Of a stretch of 64,000 nt of DNA, positions 48,194-58,439 are shown piece by piece (the first letter of the stretch is position 1; every line of letters begins with the position of its first letter). A program made the position numbers and the translations under genes. Where the stretch lies: positions 105,267 to 169,266 of the forward strand of contig LSBP01000003.1 of the NCBI GenBank assembly GCA_001577635.1, given 5' to 3'. The stretch is from Halomonadaceae bacterium T82-2. Its GTDB lineage: Bacteria; Pseudomonadota; Gammaproteobacteria; Pseudomonadales; Halomonadaceae. The notes beneath the pieces were generated by a model, which was not told the origin of the DNA, searched no databases, and was given only the letters and a program-made list of their open reading frames with translations.

Positions 48194-48787
48194 CTAGCCG
48201 CGGCGCTTCTGCTGGCGTTCGCGATTGGCGGCTCGCGCCCGTTCCGACTTGCGCAGCATCACATAGGTGGCACCCAGCCCGCCGTGAAACGGCTGGGCGG
48301 AGACGTACGCCTGCACCGTCTCGAACTGGGCAAGCCATTTGGCCATGTAGGAGCGCACCACGTTGGCATGACTGTTCTCTGCCTTGCCGCGGCCGTGGAC
48401 CACCAGCAGGCAACGCAGGTCGTTCTCGTTACCCTCCTGAATGAAACGAAACAGCGCCTGACGGCATTCTCGCACCGGGCGTCCGATCAGGTGCAGCCGT
48501 GCCTCCGGGGCATACCCGCCCTGCCGCAGTCGGTCGGCGACGCCGGTCTGCACGCCGGGCCGGCGATACTCGACGGGGTCGTCCTTCGGCAGCAGGTCGA
48601 CGAACTCGTCGCTGAGAAAGTTGGCGGCCTCCTCCTCGGCCTGGGCGCTGGCGCGCCGGGCCAGCTGGGCCTCGTCGGGTTCCGGTGCGGGCGCCGACAC
48701 ATCCGCCCTGTCGCGCCCCTTGGTCAACGGGCGCACCTTGCCGCCCATCAGGGCCGTGAAGTCCGCATCCTGGTGATGCTGCTGCAT
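48194..48787 (-). CDS. smrA: Smr-domain protein (SmrA type)
   Basis: 197 residues. Residues about 1-95 are an acidic N-terminal extension (GGKVRPLTKGRDRADV, then VDLLPKDDPVEYRRPGVQ). The Smr domain follows (about 95-180): RLHLIGRPVRECRQALFRFI, CLLVVHGRGK and AQPFHGGLGATYVMLRK. Smr domains are nucleases or RNA-binding modules; SmrA-type proteins cut DNA or RNA in vitro. The usual DLHG reads RLHLIG, as in other DUF-type SmrA proteins. It converges with the sulfite reductase operon. Confidence 0.87.
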   Translation of the reverse strand: MQQHHQDADFTALMGGKVRPLTKGRDRADVSAPAPEPDEAQLARRASAQAEEEAANFLSDEFVDLLPKDDPVEYRRPGVQTGVADRLRQGGYAPEARLHLIGRPVRECRQALFRFIQEGNENDLRCLLVVHGRGKAENSHANVVRSYMAKWLAQFETVQAYVSAQPFHGGLGATYVMLRKSERARAANRERQQKRRG

Positions 48788-48949
48788 GGCGACACCCTCC
48801 CTCTTGGTCCGAATCTCGATGTTAGCAAAGGAACGAGGCCAGCCTAAGCCTCGGTAAGGCTGTCGTTATTGTCGATAGCCAGGCTCCGGGGCTGGGAAGG
48901 TGAGCGTTGCTGTGGCAGGGTCCGGATAACGACCGACAAGGAGGCGCGC

Positions 48950-49378
48950 TTGAAACAATGGCTGCTCACGGCGTTGGTGGGGCTGCTGGCTCTTGGCGGG
49001 CTGACGGCGGGTTATGCCTGGTACACCTTCGTCAGCCCCTGGGGCTATACGCGCCCGGCCGAACTCGAAACGATCTCGCCGGGCAAGCACCGCCTCTTCG
49101 TCTATGGCACCCTGCGCTATGGCCTGGTGCGCTGGCTGGTCTACGGTGACTGGGACGCGCCCGATCCGGCGACCCTGACGGGGTACGTTCGCGATGAACT
49201 GGATATCGTGCCGCAACCCGGTGGGCGCGTGCCGGGGGCGCTGCTCGAGGTCGATGCCCGTGAGCTGGCCCGCCTCGACCGCTATGAGCGGCTGGGTGTG
49301 CGCTACCGGCGGGTGCGTATCACCCTGGCGGATGGCCGACAGGCCTGGGTCTATGACCGCCTCGAGTCCGACCGCTGA
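48950..49378 (+). CDS. Membrane-tethered gamma-glutamylcyclotransferase-like protein
   Basis: 142 residues. A TTG start with AAGGAGG upstream gives an N-terminal hydrophobic helix (about 4-24) that would anchor or export the protein. The rest is the GGCT/AIG2 fold: FVYGTLRYGLVRWLV (substrate loop), GYVRDELDIVPQPGGRVPGAL, and the catalytic Glu in RYERLGVRYRRV. Soluble relatives release 5-oxoproline from gamma-glutamyl peptides. A periplasmic or membrane-bound version is unusual and its substrate is unknown. Confidence 0.75.
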   Translation: MKQWLLTALVGLLALGGLTAGYAWYTFVSPWGYTRPAELETISPGKHRLFVYGTLRYGLVRWLVYGDWDAPDPATLTGYVRDELDIVPQPGGRVPGALLEVDARELARLDRYERLGVRYRRVRITLADGRQAWVYDRLESDR

Positions 49379-49458
49379 AGGCACCGGTTCTCCCGGTTCC
49401 CGGCACATGGGGTTAGAATGACGCTTCGATCCATCACGCAGACAAGGACTTACGAGTG

Positions 49459-49809
49459 ATGACCCTGACTCTCCTGCACAATCCGCGCTGCTCCAAGTCC
49501 CGTGAGGCGCTCGCCCTGCTCGAGTCGCGCGGCGTCGATGTCACGGTACGGCGCTACCTCGATGACCCGCTCAATCGCGAGGAACTGCAGGCCCTGGCCG
49601 CCCGCCTCGATGCGCCGGTCGAGACCTTGCTGCGCCGCAACGAGGCGGAATGGAAGGCGCTCGCCCTCGAGACGCCCTCCGTGGCGCAGATACTCGAGGC
49701 GCTTGCCGAGCATCCGCGCCTGCTGCAGCGCCCGATCCTCGATCGCGGCGACAGGGCCGTGATCGGCCGTCCGCCGGAAGCGATCCTGGCCCTGCTCGAG
49801 ACCGACTAG
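49459..49809 (+). CDS. arsC: Arsenate reductase, glutaredoxin-dependent ArsC family
   Basis: 116 residues, thioredoxin-fold ArsC. Active-site motif LLHNPRCSKSREALALLE with the nucleophilic Cys, then YLDDPLNREELQAL and RPILDRGDRAVIGRPPEAIL, matching glutaredoxin-linked arsenate reductases such as YfgD. A GTG one codon earlier is an equally possible start. No arsenite pump gene follows; the neighbours are wrbA and DUF2069, as in Pseudomonas, so it may serve a general thiol role. Confidence 0.9.
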   Translation: MTLTLLHNPRCSKSREALALLESRGVDVTVRRYLDDPLNREELQALAARLDAPVETLLRRNEAEWKALALETPSVAQILEALAEHPRLLQRPILDRGDRAVIGRPPEAILALLETD

Positions 49810-49840
49810 CGCCTCTCGCCTTCCCTTCTTTGCCCGCTGA

Positions 49841-50830
<990 letters not shown>

Positions 50831-50843
<13 letters not shown>

Positions 50844-52108
50844 GGCCTTCCAGCGCGCTGATCCTGGCGATGCTCGGGCTGAGCATCGTCGCCAGCCTGC
50901 TGCACTGGCCATTGTGGCCGCCCGCCATTCTCGGCTGGCTGGCCACGCTGCGCCTGGCCCGCCAGCTGCCGAAGGCCTCGCGACGCCAGGCGCTGTGGCT
51001 GGGCGGCGCCGGCGCGGCCTTCTGGGTGGTGGCCCTGTGGCGCGATACCCCCGCCCCCCTGCTGCAGGCCCTGGCCATCAACCAGACGCTGCTGATGATG
51101 TTTGCCGGCGTGAGCTTCCTGTCGATGGCGGCGCCGCGGTCGCAGCCGGCCACTTCCCGGCGCGACGGCGCCCGGCACGACGGCAGCCTGCCGGGCACGC
51201 TGGTGGGCGTTCACCTGTTCGGGGCCGTGATCAACCTGTCGGCGCTGTTCCTGTTCGCCGATCGCATGCAGTTCGACCGCGGGCTGTCCCGTCGCCAGGC
51301 CATGGTGCTGGGCCGGGCCTTTCCGGCCGCGGCCGCCTGGTCGCCCTTCTTCGTGGCAATGGGGGTGGCGCTGACCTATGCCCCGGGGCTGGAGTTCACC
51401 GCACTGCTGCCCTGGGGGCTGGCCTGCGCAGGGATACTGCTGGGCCTGACGGCCCTGGATGTCCTGCGCGTCAAGGGGCCGTTCCAGGGCTATCCGCTGT
51501 CGCCGGGGACCCTGCTGCTGCCGGGCGTGCTGGCGCTGGCCGTGCTGCTCTGGCACAGCTGGCGGCCGGAGATGGGCATTCCGCTGATCATCAGCGTGGT
51601 GGCGCCCGTCGCCGCCTTGCTGCTGGCGCCACGGGGCGAGCGGCAAGCCCGCCTGCGACAGCAGCTTGATCACGGCCTGGCCCGCCTGATGCCGCAGTTC
51701 GCGCTGTTTCTGGCGGCGGGTGTGCTCTCCAGCGGGCTGAGCGCGCTGCTGGCCAGCTGGCCGCACGGGCCGGTGCTGCCCTTTGCGCATTTCGGGCATC
51801 TGCAGGCCTGGCTGACGCTGGGGGTCATCGTGTCGCTGGCCTTCGTCGGCATCCACCCGCTGGTGGGCGTGACCACGCTGGCGCCCCTGCTGGCCTCCCT
51901 GCACCCCGAGCCGACGCTGCTGGGCATGGTGTTCCTGATGGGCTGGGCGCTGGGCACCGGCAGCAGTCCGCTGTCGGGCAGCAATCTGGTGCTGTGCTCA
52001 CGCTACGGGGTCTCCCCCCGGGAAATGCTGCGCTGGAACCTGCCCTACGCGGTGCTCGGCTGGCTGGCCTGCGGGGGAATCCTGGCGGTGCGCGCCTGGC
52101 TCGGCTGA
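50831..52108 (+). CDS. Polytopic membrane protein, possible ion/anion transporter
   Basis: 425 residues from a GTG start inside the previous gene's 3' end. About eleven hydrophobic segments. The last third carries a conserved-looking re-entrant type region: FVGIHPLVGVTTLAPLL and then FLMGWALGTGSSPLSGSNLVL, with Gly/Ser/Asn-rich turns reminiscent of the ion-transporter superfamily (ArsB, CitM, gluconate permeases). I cannot name the family. Coupling with the arsC-wrbA-DUF2069 cluster is by overlap only. Confidence 0.65.
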
Positions 52109-52186
52109 GCAGCCTCATCCCGACTCGCCTATGGTAAGAGCGAAGCCCGCCGACGCGGGTTGTCGGCAAGCGACTTGGAGGCGAGC

Positions 52187-52633
52187 ATGAAAGGACTGCG
52201 GATCCTGTGGCCCGTGCTGGGCCTGGTCGGGCTACCCGCCACGGCCGGCGCCGACCCCATCGATGATGCCATCACCTACCGTCAGGCCGCCATGGAGGTC
52301 ATGGCCTGGCAGCTGCAGCCCATGGCCGACATGGCCAGGGGCGAGACCCCCTATGATGCCGAGACCTTCGCCGAACGCGCCCGGCATCTCGAGGCGCTGG
52401 CTCCCCTGCCCTGGGAAGGGTTCATCGAGGGCTCCTATTCACGCGGGGGTACGGCGGCCTCCGCGACGATTGCCGCGCAGCCGGAGGCGTTTCGCGGCAA
52501 GGCCGAGGCCTTCGAGACGGCCGTTCGTGAACTGAGCCGGGCCGCCGGTGACGGCAGCTTCGATGCGGCGAGAGCGGCCCTGGTGGACGTGGCGCGCTCC
52601 TGCAAGGCCTGCCACGACGCCTATCGTGAATAG
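52187..52633 (+). CDS. Cytochrome c' family protein
   Basis: 148 residues: signal peptide (about 1-23, cleavage near AGA-DP), a four-helix-bundle domain, and the C-terminal heme motif CKACH in VDVARSCKACHDAYRE, exactly where cytochrome c'/c-556 proteins carry it. RQAAMEVMAWQLQPMADM is the typical first helix with the sixth-position Met region. Periplasmic electron carrier or nitric-oxide binder. TTGGAGG precedes the ATG. Convergent with a cytochrome b561 gene 11 bp away. Confidence 0.9.
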   Translation: MKGLRILWPVLGLVGLPATAGADPIDDAITYRQAAMEVMAWQLQPMADMARGETPYDAETFAERARHLEALAPLPWEGFIEGSYSRGGTAASATIAAQPEAFRGKAEAFETAVRELSRAAGDGSFDAARAALVDVARSCKACHDAYRE

Positions 52634-52644
52634 ACCTGATCCGG

Positions 52645-53316
52645 TTACAGCCACTCCAGGATGGCGGTCAGCAACAGCACGGCGATCGACGCGCTGGCCC
52701 AGGCTCGCCAGCCCGATACCGGCTGATCATCGCCGTCCCGCGCCGGCCGGGCCAGGCGCTTGCGGCCGCTGAACATGGCGCCGACCAGGGCCTCGCCGCG
52801 CAGGCGATGCAGCAGGATCGCCAGCAGATGGATTCCCACCAGCACGAACAGCAGATTGCCGTTGACATGGTGCAGGGTCACCAGCCAGGCGATGGCATCG
52901 GCCTCGAAGCGCCTGGCCAGCGGCGCGGAGAACAGGAGGCCGTCGCTCATGAACAGACCGGAGGTCGCCTGGAAAGTCAGCGATACCAGCAGCAGCAGGG
53001 TCATCCAGCCGCCGAGCGGATTGTGCCCGACGTAGAGGTCGGGCCGGCGGCGGAACCAGCTTGCGGTGTAGCGCCAGACCGTCCGCGGCGAGCGGCAGAG
53101 TTCCCGCAGCCGGGCGTGGCGGCTGCCGACGAGGCTCCACAGCCAGCGAAAGATCAGCAGCGCCAGGATGGTGTAACCGGCCCGCGCGTGCCATTCGACC
53201 GGAAAGGCCAGCGGCCGGCCACTGGTCTTGATGGTGTACCAGGACACCAGGATCGTGGCCACCAGCGACCAGTGAAACAGGCGGACGGGAAGGTCCCAGG
53301 CCTTGTATACCTTCAT
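52645..53316 (-). CDS. Cytochrome b561-type membrane protein
   Basis: 223 residues with four or five transmembrane helices and the histidine pattern of bacterial b561/NiFe-hydrogenase b-type cytochromes: WDLPVRLFHWSLVATILVSW, EWHARAGYTILALLIFRWLW, and VTLHHVNGNLLFVLVGIHLL. It passes electrons between quinol and a periplasmic acceptor; the neighbouring cytochrome c' is a natural partner, as such pairs are common. AAGGAGC precedes the ATG. Heme ligands are assigned by pattern only. Confidence 0.88.
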   Translation of the reverse strand: MKVYKAWDLPVRLFHWSLVATILVSWYTIKTSGRPLAFPVEWHARAGYTILALLIFRWLWSLVGSRHARLRELCRSPRTVWRYTASWFRRRPDLYVGHNPLGGWMTLLLLVSLTFQATSGLFMSDGLLFSAPLARRFEADAIAWLVTLHHVNGNLLFVLVGIHLLAILLHRLRGEALVGAMFSGRKRLARPARDGDDQPVSGWRAWASASIAVLLLTAILEWL

Positions 53317-53420
53317 GGGGGCTCCTTCTTGGTAGCCAGATGGCGCTTTAATCAGCAAAATACAATGCAGCGCGCCCGTGCGGCGCCGATGATGACCCAT
53401 GGACTGAATGGAGTATAGGC

Positions 53421-54131
53421 GTGTCACCTGCGTTGCATTCCTGGCGGCATGCCGCGATCCAGACCCTTCCGGTGATGTTCGGTTATCTGCCCCTGGGGGC
53501 CGCGTTCGGGGTGCTGTACATGCAGCTCGGCCTGCCCTGGTGGGGGGCGCCGCTGATGTCGCTGTTCATCTACGCCGGCGCCGGCCAGTTCCTGGCCGTG
53601 ACCCTGCTGGCCAATCATGCCGGTCTGGTCGAGGTCGCGGTCGCGTCGTTCATGCTCAACTCGCGGCACCTGTTCTACGGTCTGTCGCTGCTCAAGCGGT
53701 TTCGCGGGGCCGGCTGGCGCAAGCCCTACATGATCTTCTCGCTGACCGACGAGACCTATTCGCTGCTGACCAGCCAGGCTCGCCCACAGGATGCCGGCGT
53801 GGAAACGCATCGGCTGGCGGCCCGCATCGGCGCCCTCAACCAGCTGTGGTGGGTGCTGGGCACGCTGCTGGGCACCCTGGCCGGTGCCACCCTGAACATC
53901 GACGGTCGGGGACTGGATTTCGCGCTGACGGCCCTGTTCATCGTGCTCACCCTGGAACAGGCCGCGCGACTGCGCCAGGCCCTGCCCTTCCTGATTGCGC
54001 TGGCCACCGGCCTGGGCGCCATCCTGCTGCTGCCGGAGCGGCACCTGCTGCTGGGCGCGATCGGTGCCGCCAGCCTGCTGCTGCTGGTGCATTACCGGTT
54101 GCACCGTCAGCCCCAGGAGGCGCGGACATGA
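53421..54131 (+). CDS. azlC: Branched-chain amino acid exporter subunit AzlC
   Basis: 236 residues, AzlC/YgaZ family, about seven transmembrane segments. Family blocks include FGYLPLGAAFGVLYMQLGLP, IYAGAGQFLAVTLL, NSRHLFYGLSLL and FSLTDETYSLL. With its small partner AzlD it exports branched-chain amino acids. GTG start with GGAG upstream. Overlaps azlD by 4 bp (ATGA). Confidence 0.92.
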   Translation: MSPALHSWRHAAIQTLPVMFGYLPLGAAFGVLYMQLGLPWWGAPLMSLFIYAGAGQFLAVTLLANHAGLVEVAVASFMLNSRHLFYGLSLLKRFRGAGWRKPYMIFSLTDETYSLLTSQARPQDAGVETHRLAARIGALNQLWWVLGTLLGTLAGATLNIDGRGLDFALTALFIVLTLEQAARLRQALPFLIALATGLGAILLLPERHLLLGAIGAASLLLLVHYRLHRQPQEART

Positions 54132-54472
54132 GCGATCTCGAGTTGCTGATCTTCATCGGGGTCTGCACCCTGGCCACCTTCCTGACCCGGGTCCTGCCCT
54201 TCGTGGCGCTGTCACGCCAGGCCGATCATCCGTTGATCCTGCACCTGGGGCGCTACCTGCCGCCGGCGGTCATGGCGATTCTGGTGATCTACGCCCTGCG
54301 CGACCTGACGCCCTGGAGCGCGGGACAGCTGAATGTGTCAGCGCAGGGCGTGCCGCTGATCCTGGCGTCACTGGCCGTCGTGTTCCTGCACCTGTGGCGA
54401 CGCAATGCCCTGCTGTCGATCGTCGGAGGAACCGGCCTGTACATGGTGCTGATCCAGCTGGTCTGGCCGTGA
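54128..54472 (+). CDS. azlD: Branched-chain amino acid exporter subunit AzlD
   Basis: 114 residues, four predicted helices, AzlD/YgaH family: FIGVCTLATFLTRVLPFVAL, YLPPAVMAILVIYALRD and GGTGLYMVLIQLVWP. The start overlaps azlC by 4 bp and is preceded by CAGGAGG. The start choice rests on that coupling; the frame is open further upstream inside azlC. Confidence 0.92.
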   Translation: MSDLELLIFIGVCTLATFLTRVLPFVALSRQADHPLILHLGRYLPPAVMAILVIYALRDLTPWSAGQLNVSAQGVPLILASLAVVFLHLWRRNALLSIVGGTGLYMVLIQLVWP

Positions 54473-54601
54473 GGCGGCGGTTGTCGTGCATGCATCCTGA
54501 GCCAGATCACGGTCGGGCCACAACGATGCCGATGAGCCGCTTTTCGGGTTGAGCCCGCCAGCATCACGGGCGATGATGAAGGGAAACTTCAGGAGAGCAC
54601 C

Positions 54602-55243
54602 ATGACTACCGACATTGCCGACGTGCGTCGCAACTATACCGGAGATCATCTCGATATCCGGAACACCCCCGACTCGCCGGTCACGTTGTTCGAGGACTGG
54701 CTTGCCCAGGCGTTGAAACAGGAAAACGACGACGCCAATGCCATGACGCTGGCCACCGTCGACAGCCTGGGCATGCCGCATGCCCGCATCGTGCTGCTCA
54801 AGGGTCTCGACGAGCGTGGCCTCGTCTTCTACACCAGCTACCAGAGCCACAAGGGCGCGGAACTGGCCAATGTGCCGCATGCCGCCCTGGTCTTCTGGTG
54901 GCCGGTCCTGCAACGCCAGGTGCGCGTCGAGGGGCGCGTCGTTCAGGTTGCGGACGGCGAGTCGGATCGCTACTTCCAGAGTCGTCCGCGGGCCAGTCAG
55001 CTGAGTGCCTGGATCTCCCAGCAGGGCGTGGAGATTCCCGATCGCGAATGGCTGGAGGAACGGCGGCACCGCTTCGAGCAGCTCTATACCGATCAGTCGA
55101 TCGACCGGCCGCCCCACTGGGGAGGCTATCGGGTCGAGCCGGAGGTGTTCGAATTCTGGCAGGGGCAGTCCGATCGACTGCATGACCGGCTGCGCTATCG
55201 TCGCCATGACAACGACTGGATCAAGGTTCGCCTGGCGCCGTGA
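54602..55243 (+). CDS. pdxH: Pyridoxamine/pyridoxine 5'-phosphate oxidase PdxH
   Basis: 213 residues, FMN-dependent, makes pyridoxal phosphate. Blocks: ADVRRNYTGDHLDI near the start, AMTLATVDSLGMPHARIVLL, FYTSYQSHKGAELANVPHAA, RPRASQLSAWISQQGVEI and the C-terminal RRHDNDWIKVRLAP, nearly textbook. GGAGAGCACC precedes the ATG. Monocistronic, ended by a strong hairpin. Confidence 0.96.
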   Translation: MTTDIADVRRNYTGDHLDIRNTPDSPVTLFEDWLAQALKQENDDANAMTLATVDSLGMPHARIVLLKGLDERGLVFYTSYQSHKGAELANVPHAALVFWWPVLQRQVRVEGRVVQVADGESDRYFQSRPRASQLSAWISQQGVEIPDREWLEERRHRFEQLYTDQSIDRPPHWGGYRVEPEVFEFWQGQSDRLHDRLRYRRHDNDWIKVRLAP

Positions 55244-55308
55244 ACCCGCTGGCCCGTCGCCAGGCGGGCCATTGCCCCCCACTCAGATCTGCGCCCCTCG
55301 CCCCATGA

Positions 55309-55338
55309 GAAACGCCCGGCCATTCGGCCGGGCGTTTC
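55309..55338. terminator. Bidirectional terminator between pdxH and the betaine transporter
   Basis: 13-bp perfect stem GAAACGCCCGGCC / GGCCGGGCGTTTC with loop ATTC, between convergent transcripts. The A/T ends of the stem serve as short U-tracts in both directions. Confidence 0.85.
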
Positions 55339-55365
55339 GCGCTAGGCGGATCGTGCAGGTGGCGA

Positions 55366-56262
55366 TCAGCTGTCGATGCCCTGCGTCCACTGCTTGACCA
55401 CATCCGGGTGCTCGTCGACCCACTTCTGGGCGTTTTCGTAGGGGTCGGAATCTTCCTTCTGGTTCATCAGCATGACCTGCCCCATCTGCTCCGGGGTCCA
55501 GTGGAAGTTGTCGAGCAGCTGGTAGACCGCCGGCATGTCTTCCTTCAGGCCCTTGCGCGCGATGCTGTGAATCTCCTCGGCGTCACCATAGACGTTCTTG
55601 GGATCGTCGAGATACTTGAGATCCCAGCGCGCGAACATCCAGTGCGGCGTCCAGCCGGTCACCACGATGTCGTCGTGGTTCTTGATGGCGGCCTGCAGGG
55701 CGGCGGTCATGGTCGCGCCGCTGCCGCTCTGCAGATCGATGGTGTCGTCGAGGCCGTAGGCGTCGATGGCATCCTCGGTCAGCCCCATCAGGCCGGCACC
55801 CGGGTCGATGCCCACGATCTCGTCATCGACCATGTCCGCCTTCTCGGGCTTGGCCAGCTGGTCGATGGAATCGATGTCGGTGTAGGCCGGCACGACCAGG
55901 CCCAGCTTGGTGCCCTCGAGGTTGGCGCCGAGGTCCACCAGCTTGTTCTTGGTCTGCTCGTAGTAGTTCTTGTGGGTCGTCGGCAGCCAGGCGGCGACCA
56001 TGCCGTCGGCGTCGCCGTAGGCGACGGCCTGCCACATGGCGGCGGCCGACAATGACGACAGCTTGACGTTGTAGCCCATGTCCTCGAGCACGGCGCGCAC
56101 CACATTGGTGGAGGCGACTTCGGATGCCCATTCGACATAGGCCAGGGTGACATCCCCCTTGCTGCCTTCCTGTGCCTGGGCCAGCCCGCTCACGCCGAGG
56201 CCGGCGATCATCATGAGCGAACCGAAACGAACGGCACGGGACATGGTATTGACGGTCTTCAT
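55366..56262 (-). CDS. proX: Glycine betaine/proline ABC transporter substrate-binding protein (ProX type)
   Basis: 298 residues, OpuAC family. Signal peptide about 1-30 (cleavage near AQA-QE). TLAYVEWASEVASTNVVRAV and AAAMWQAVAYGDADGMVAAWLP supply Trp residues typical of the betaine cage, as does VVTGWTPHWMFARWDLKYLDDP. It captures compatible solutes in the periplasm. The ATG follows AAGGGGAAAG. Last gene of the operon, 95 bp after the permease; higher expression from processed transcripts is possible. Confidence 0.92.
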   Translation of the reverse strand: MKTVNTMSRAVRFGSLMMIAGLGVSGLAQAQEGSKGDVTLAYVEWASEVASTNVVRAVLEDMGYNVKLSSLSAAAMWQAVAYGDADGMVAAWLPTTHKNYYEQTKNKLVDLGANLEGTKLGLVVPAYTDIDSIDQLAKPEKADMVDDEIVGIDPGAGLMGLTEDAIDAYGLDDTIDLQSGSGATMTAALQAAIKNHDDIVVTGWTPHWMFARWDLKYLDDPKNVYGDAEEIHSIARKGLKEDMPAVYQLLDNFHWTPEQMGQVMLMNQKEDSDPYENAQKWVDEHPDVVKQWTQGIDS

Positions 56263-56357
56263 CACTTTCCCCTTCTTGTGGTCTTGAGAATGACGACGGC
56301 CCCGGCCGGCGGAGCCGCCTCGTGGCCGATCGGAGGATCGGCCACGAACATGGCGTC

Positions 56358-57200
56358 TTACTGCGCCTTCTTGGTCTTGCGGAAAGATTGGGTCAGCCGG
56401 TCCAGAACCATGGCCAGGATGACCACGGCGATGCCCGCCTCGAAGCCGTCGCCCGGACGCAGGCGCTGGATCGCCTTCCAGACCTCGTTGCCCAGGCCGT
56501 CGGCGCCGATCATGGCGGCGATGACCACCATCGACAGGGCCAGCATGATGGTCTGGTTGATGCCGGCCATGATGGTCGGCAGCGACAGTGGCAGCTGAAC
56601 CTTGACGAGCTTCTGGCTACGGGTCGAGCCGAAGGCGTCGGCGGCCTCGATCAGCTCCTTGGGCACCTGGCGAATCCCCAGCGTGGTGAAGCGGATCGCC
56701 GGCGGCATGGAGAAGATCACCGTGGCAAAGATGGCCGACACCGAGCCGATGCCGAAGAACGGGATCGCCGGGATCAGGTAGACGAAGGCCGGCATGGTCT
56801 GCATGAAGTCCAGCACCGGCATGATGATGGCGTAGAAGCGGTTGGAAATCGCCGCCAGAATGCCCAGCGGGAGCGCGATGACCACGGCCACCAGGGTGGC
56901 GATGACCACCAGCGTCAGCGACTCGATCATCGGGTCCCAGAGCCCCAGATTCCAGATCAGCGCCAGGCCGAGTGCCGAGCCGACGGCCAGGCGAACGCTG
57001 GACATTCGCCAGCACAGCAGCGCGATCAGCGCGATCAGCGACCAGGCCGGCATCCACATCAGCGCATCGTTGAGCGAGTTGATGCCGCCCTGCGTGACAT
57101 GGGAGATGCCGCGTGTCACCGCGGAGAATTGGGTCGTCAGGTAGTCCAGTCCGCCCTCGATCCAGTCGCCGAGCGGAAGACGGGGGATATCGATAGCCAT
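56358..57200 (-). CDS. proW: Glycine betaine/proline ABC transporter permease (ProW type)
   Basis: 280 residues, six or more transmembrane helices. Betaine-permease marks: IPRLPLGDWIEGGLDYLTTQ at the N-terminus, VLDFMQTMPAFVYLIPAIPF and the EAA loop ELIEAADAFGSTRSQKLVKV. It overlaps the ATPase gene by one base (TGATG), so translation is coupled. It forms the membrane channel of the osmolyte importer. Confidence 0.94.
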   Translation of the reverse strand: MAIDIPRLPLGDWIEGGLDYLTTQFSAVTRGISHVTQGGINSLNDALMWMPAWSLIALIALLCWRMSSVRLAVGSALGLALIWNLGLWDPMIESLTLVVIATLVAVVIALPLGILAAISNRFYAIIMPVLDFMQTMPAFVYLIPAIPFFGIGSVSAIFATVIFSMPPAIRFTTLGIRQVPKELIEAADAFGSTRSQKLVKVQLPLSLPTIMAGINQTIMLALSMVVIAAMIGADGLGNEVWKAIQRLRPGDGFEAGIAVVILAMVLDRLTQSFRKTKKAQ

Positions 57201-58402
57201 CAGCGTTCTCCAGATTCAGCCAGTTCCGCCAGCACGGCGCCCTTCACCACCACGCCCAGCAGGCGCTGATTCTCGTCGACCACGGCGATGGGGCGGCTCT
57301 TTTCATTGAACATCGCGAACAGGTTGTTCAACGGTTCATCGGGGCCGACACGCGGAAAGTCGTCGTGCAGGATCGCCTTGATGGACTGCTCCCCGTCCTT
57401 GGCGGCCTGGTCGGCGGCATCCGCGTCCACGAGGCCGAGCAGCTTGCGCTCGCGTGTCGTGACATAGATGGAGTCGAGCCCGTTTTCGCTGAGCTTGCGC
57501 AGCACCGTGCGCGGGCCGTCGTCCTCGCGCGCCGTGGCACGGACCGGGCGCATGGCATGCCGCGCGGTCAGAATGCGCGACATGTCGACCCCCTCGATGA
57601 AGCGAGCCACGTACTCGTCGGCCGGGTTGGTGAGGATATCCTCGGGCGTGCCGATCTGCACGATCTCGCCATCCTTGAGCAGGATGATGCGGTCGCCGAT
57701 GTTCAGGGCCTCGTCGAGATCGTGGGTGATGAAGATGGTGGTCTTCTTCATCCGGTGCTGCAGCTCCAGCAGCTCCTGCTGCATGTCCTTGCGGATCAGC
57801 GGGTCGAGGGCCGAGAAGGCCTCGTCCATCAGCAGCACGCTGGAATCGTTGGCCAGCGCGCGGGCCAGACCGACGCGCTGCTGCATGCCGCCGGACAGCT
57901 GGCTCGGCATGGCGTCTTCCCAGCCATCCAGCCCCACCTGCTTCAGGGCGTCACGGGCCTTCTGGGTACGTTCGGCCTTGTCGACCCCGCGGATCTCCAG
58001 GCCGTACTCGGCGTTGTTCTGCACCGTGCGATGCGGAAACAGCGCGAAATTCTGGAAGACCATGGAGAAGTGCCTGCGGCGACACTGCAGCAGCTCCTTC
58101 TCGTTGAGCTTGGGGATGTTTTCCCCATCGATGATGATGTCGCCTTCGGTGGGCTCGATCAGCCGGTTGAGACAGCGGATCAGGGTGGACTTGCCGGAGC
58201 CCGACAGCCCCATGATCACCAGCAGCTCGCCCTCCTTGACGTCGAAGCTGATGTTGGAAAGGCCCAGGGTCTGGCCGGTCTTCTCGAGGATCTCGGGCCG
58301 CTTCAGGCCCTGGTCGCGCAACTCGAGTGCCTTCTTCGGCTGGCTGCCGAAGACCTTGCTCAGGCCGCGTACCTGGATCTTGGTCGTTTGGGATTCGCTC
58401 AT
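57200..58402 (-). CDS. proV: Glycine betaine/proline ABC transporter ATPase (ProV type)
   Basis: 400 residues. Walker A MGLSGSGKST, Q-loop MVFQNFALFPHRT, signature QLSGGMQQRVGLARALA, Walker B VLLMDEAFSALDPLIRKDM, then two CBS-type domains (about 280-395) that in this family sense ionic strength. The N-terminal extension KALELRDQGLKRPEILEKTG is typical of ProV. The ATG at 58402 was chosen by family alignment; the longer frame upstream has no support. First gene of a proV-proW-proX operon with a long inverted repeat in its leader. Confidence 0.94.
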   Translation of the reverse strand: MSESQTTKIQVRGLSKVFGSQPKKALELRDQGLKRPEILEKTGQTLGLSNISFDVKEGELLVIMGLSGSGKSTLIRCLNRLIEPTEGDIIIDGENIPKLNEKELLQCRRRHFSMVFQNFALFPHRTVQNNAEYGLEIRGVDKAERTQKARDALKQVGLDGWEDAMPSQLSGGMQQRVGLARALANDSSVLLMDEAFSALDPLIRKDMQQELLELQHRMKKTTIFITHDLDEALNIGDRIILLKDGEIVQIGTPEDILTNPADEYVARFIEGVDMSRILTARHAMRPVRATAREDDGPRTVLRKLSENGLDSIYVTTRERKLLGLVDADAADQAAKDGEQSIKAILHDDFPRVGPDEPLNNLFAMFNEKSRPIAVVDENQRLLGVVVKGAVLAELAESGER

Positions 58403-58439
58403 CGACTTCGCCTGTTTTCGTCGTGACCTGTCTCGTCGC

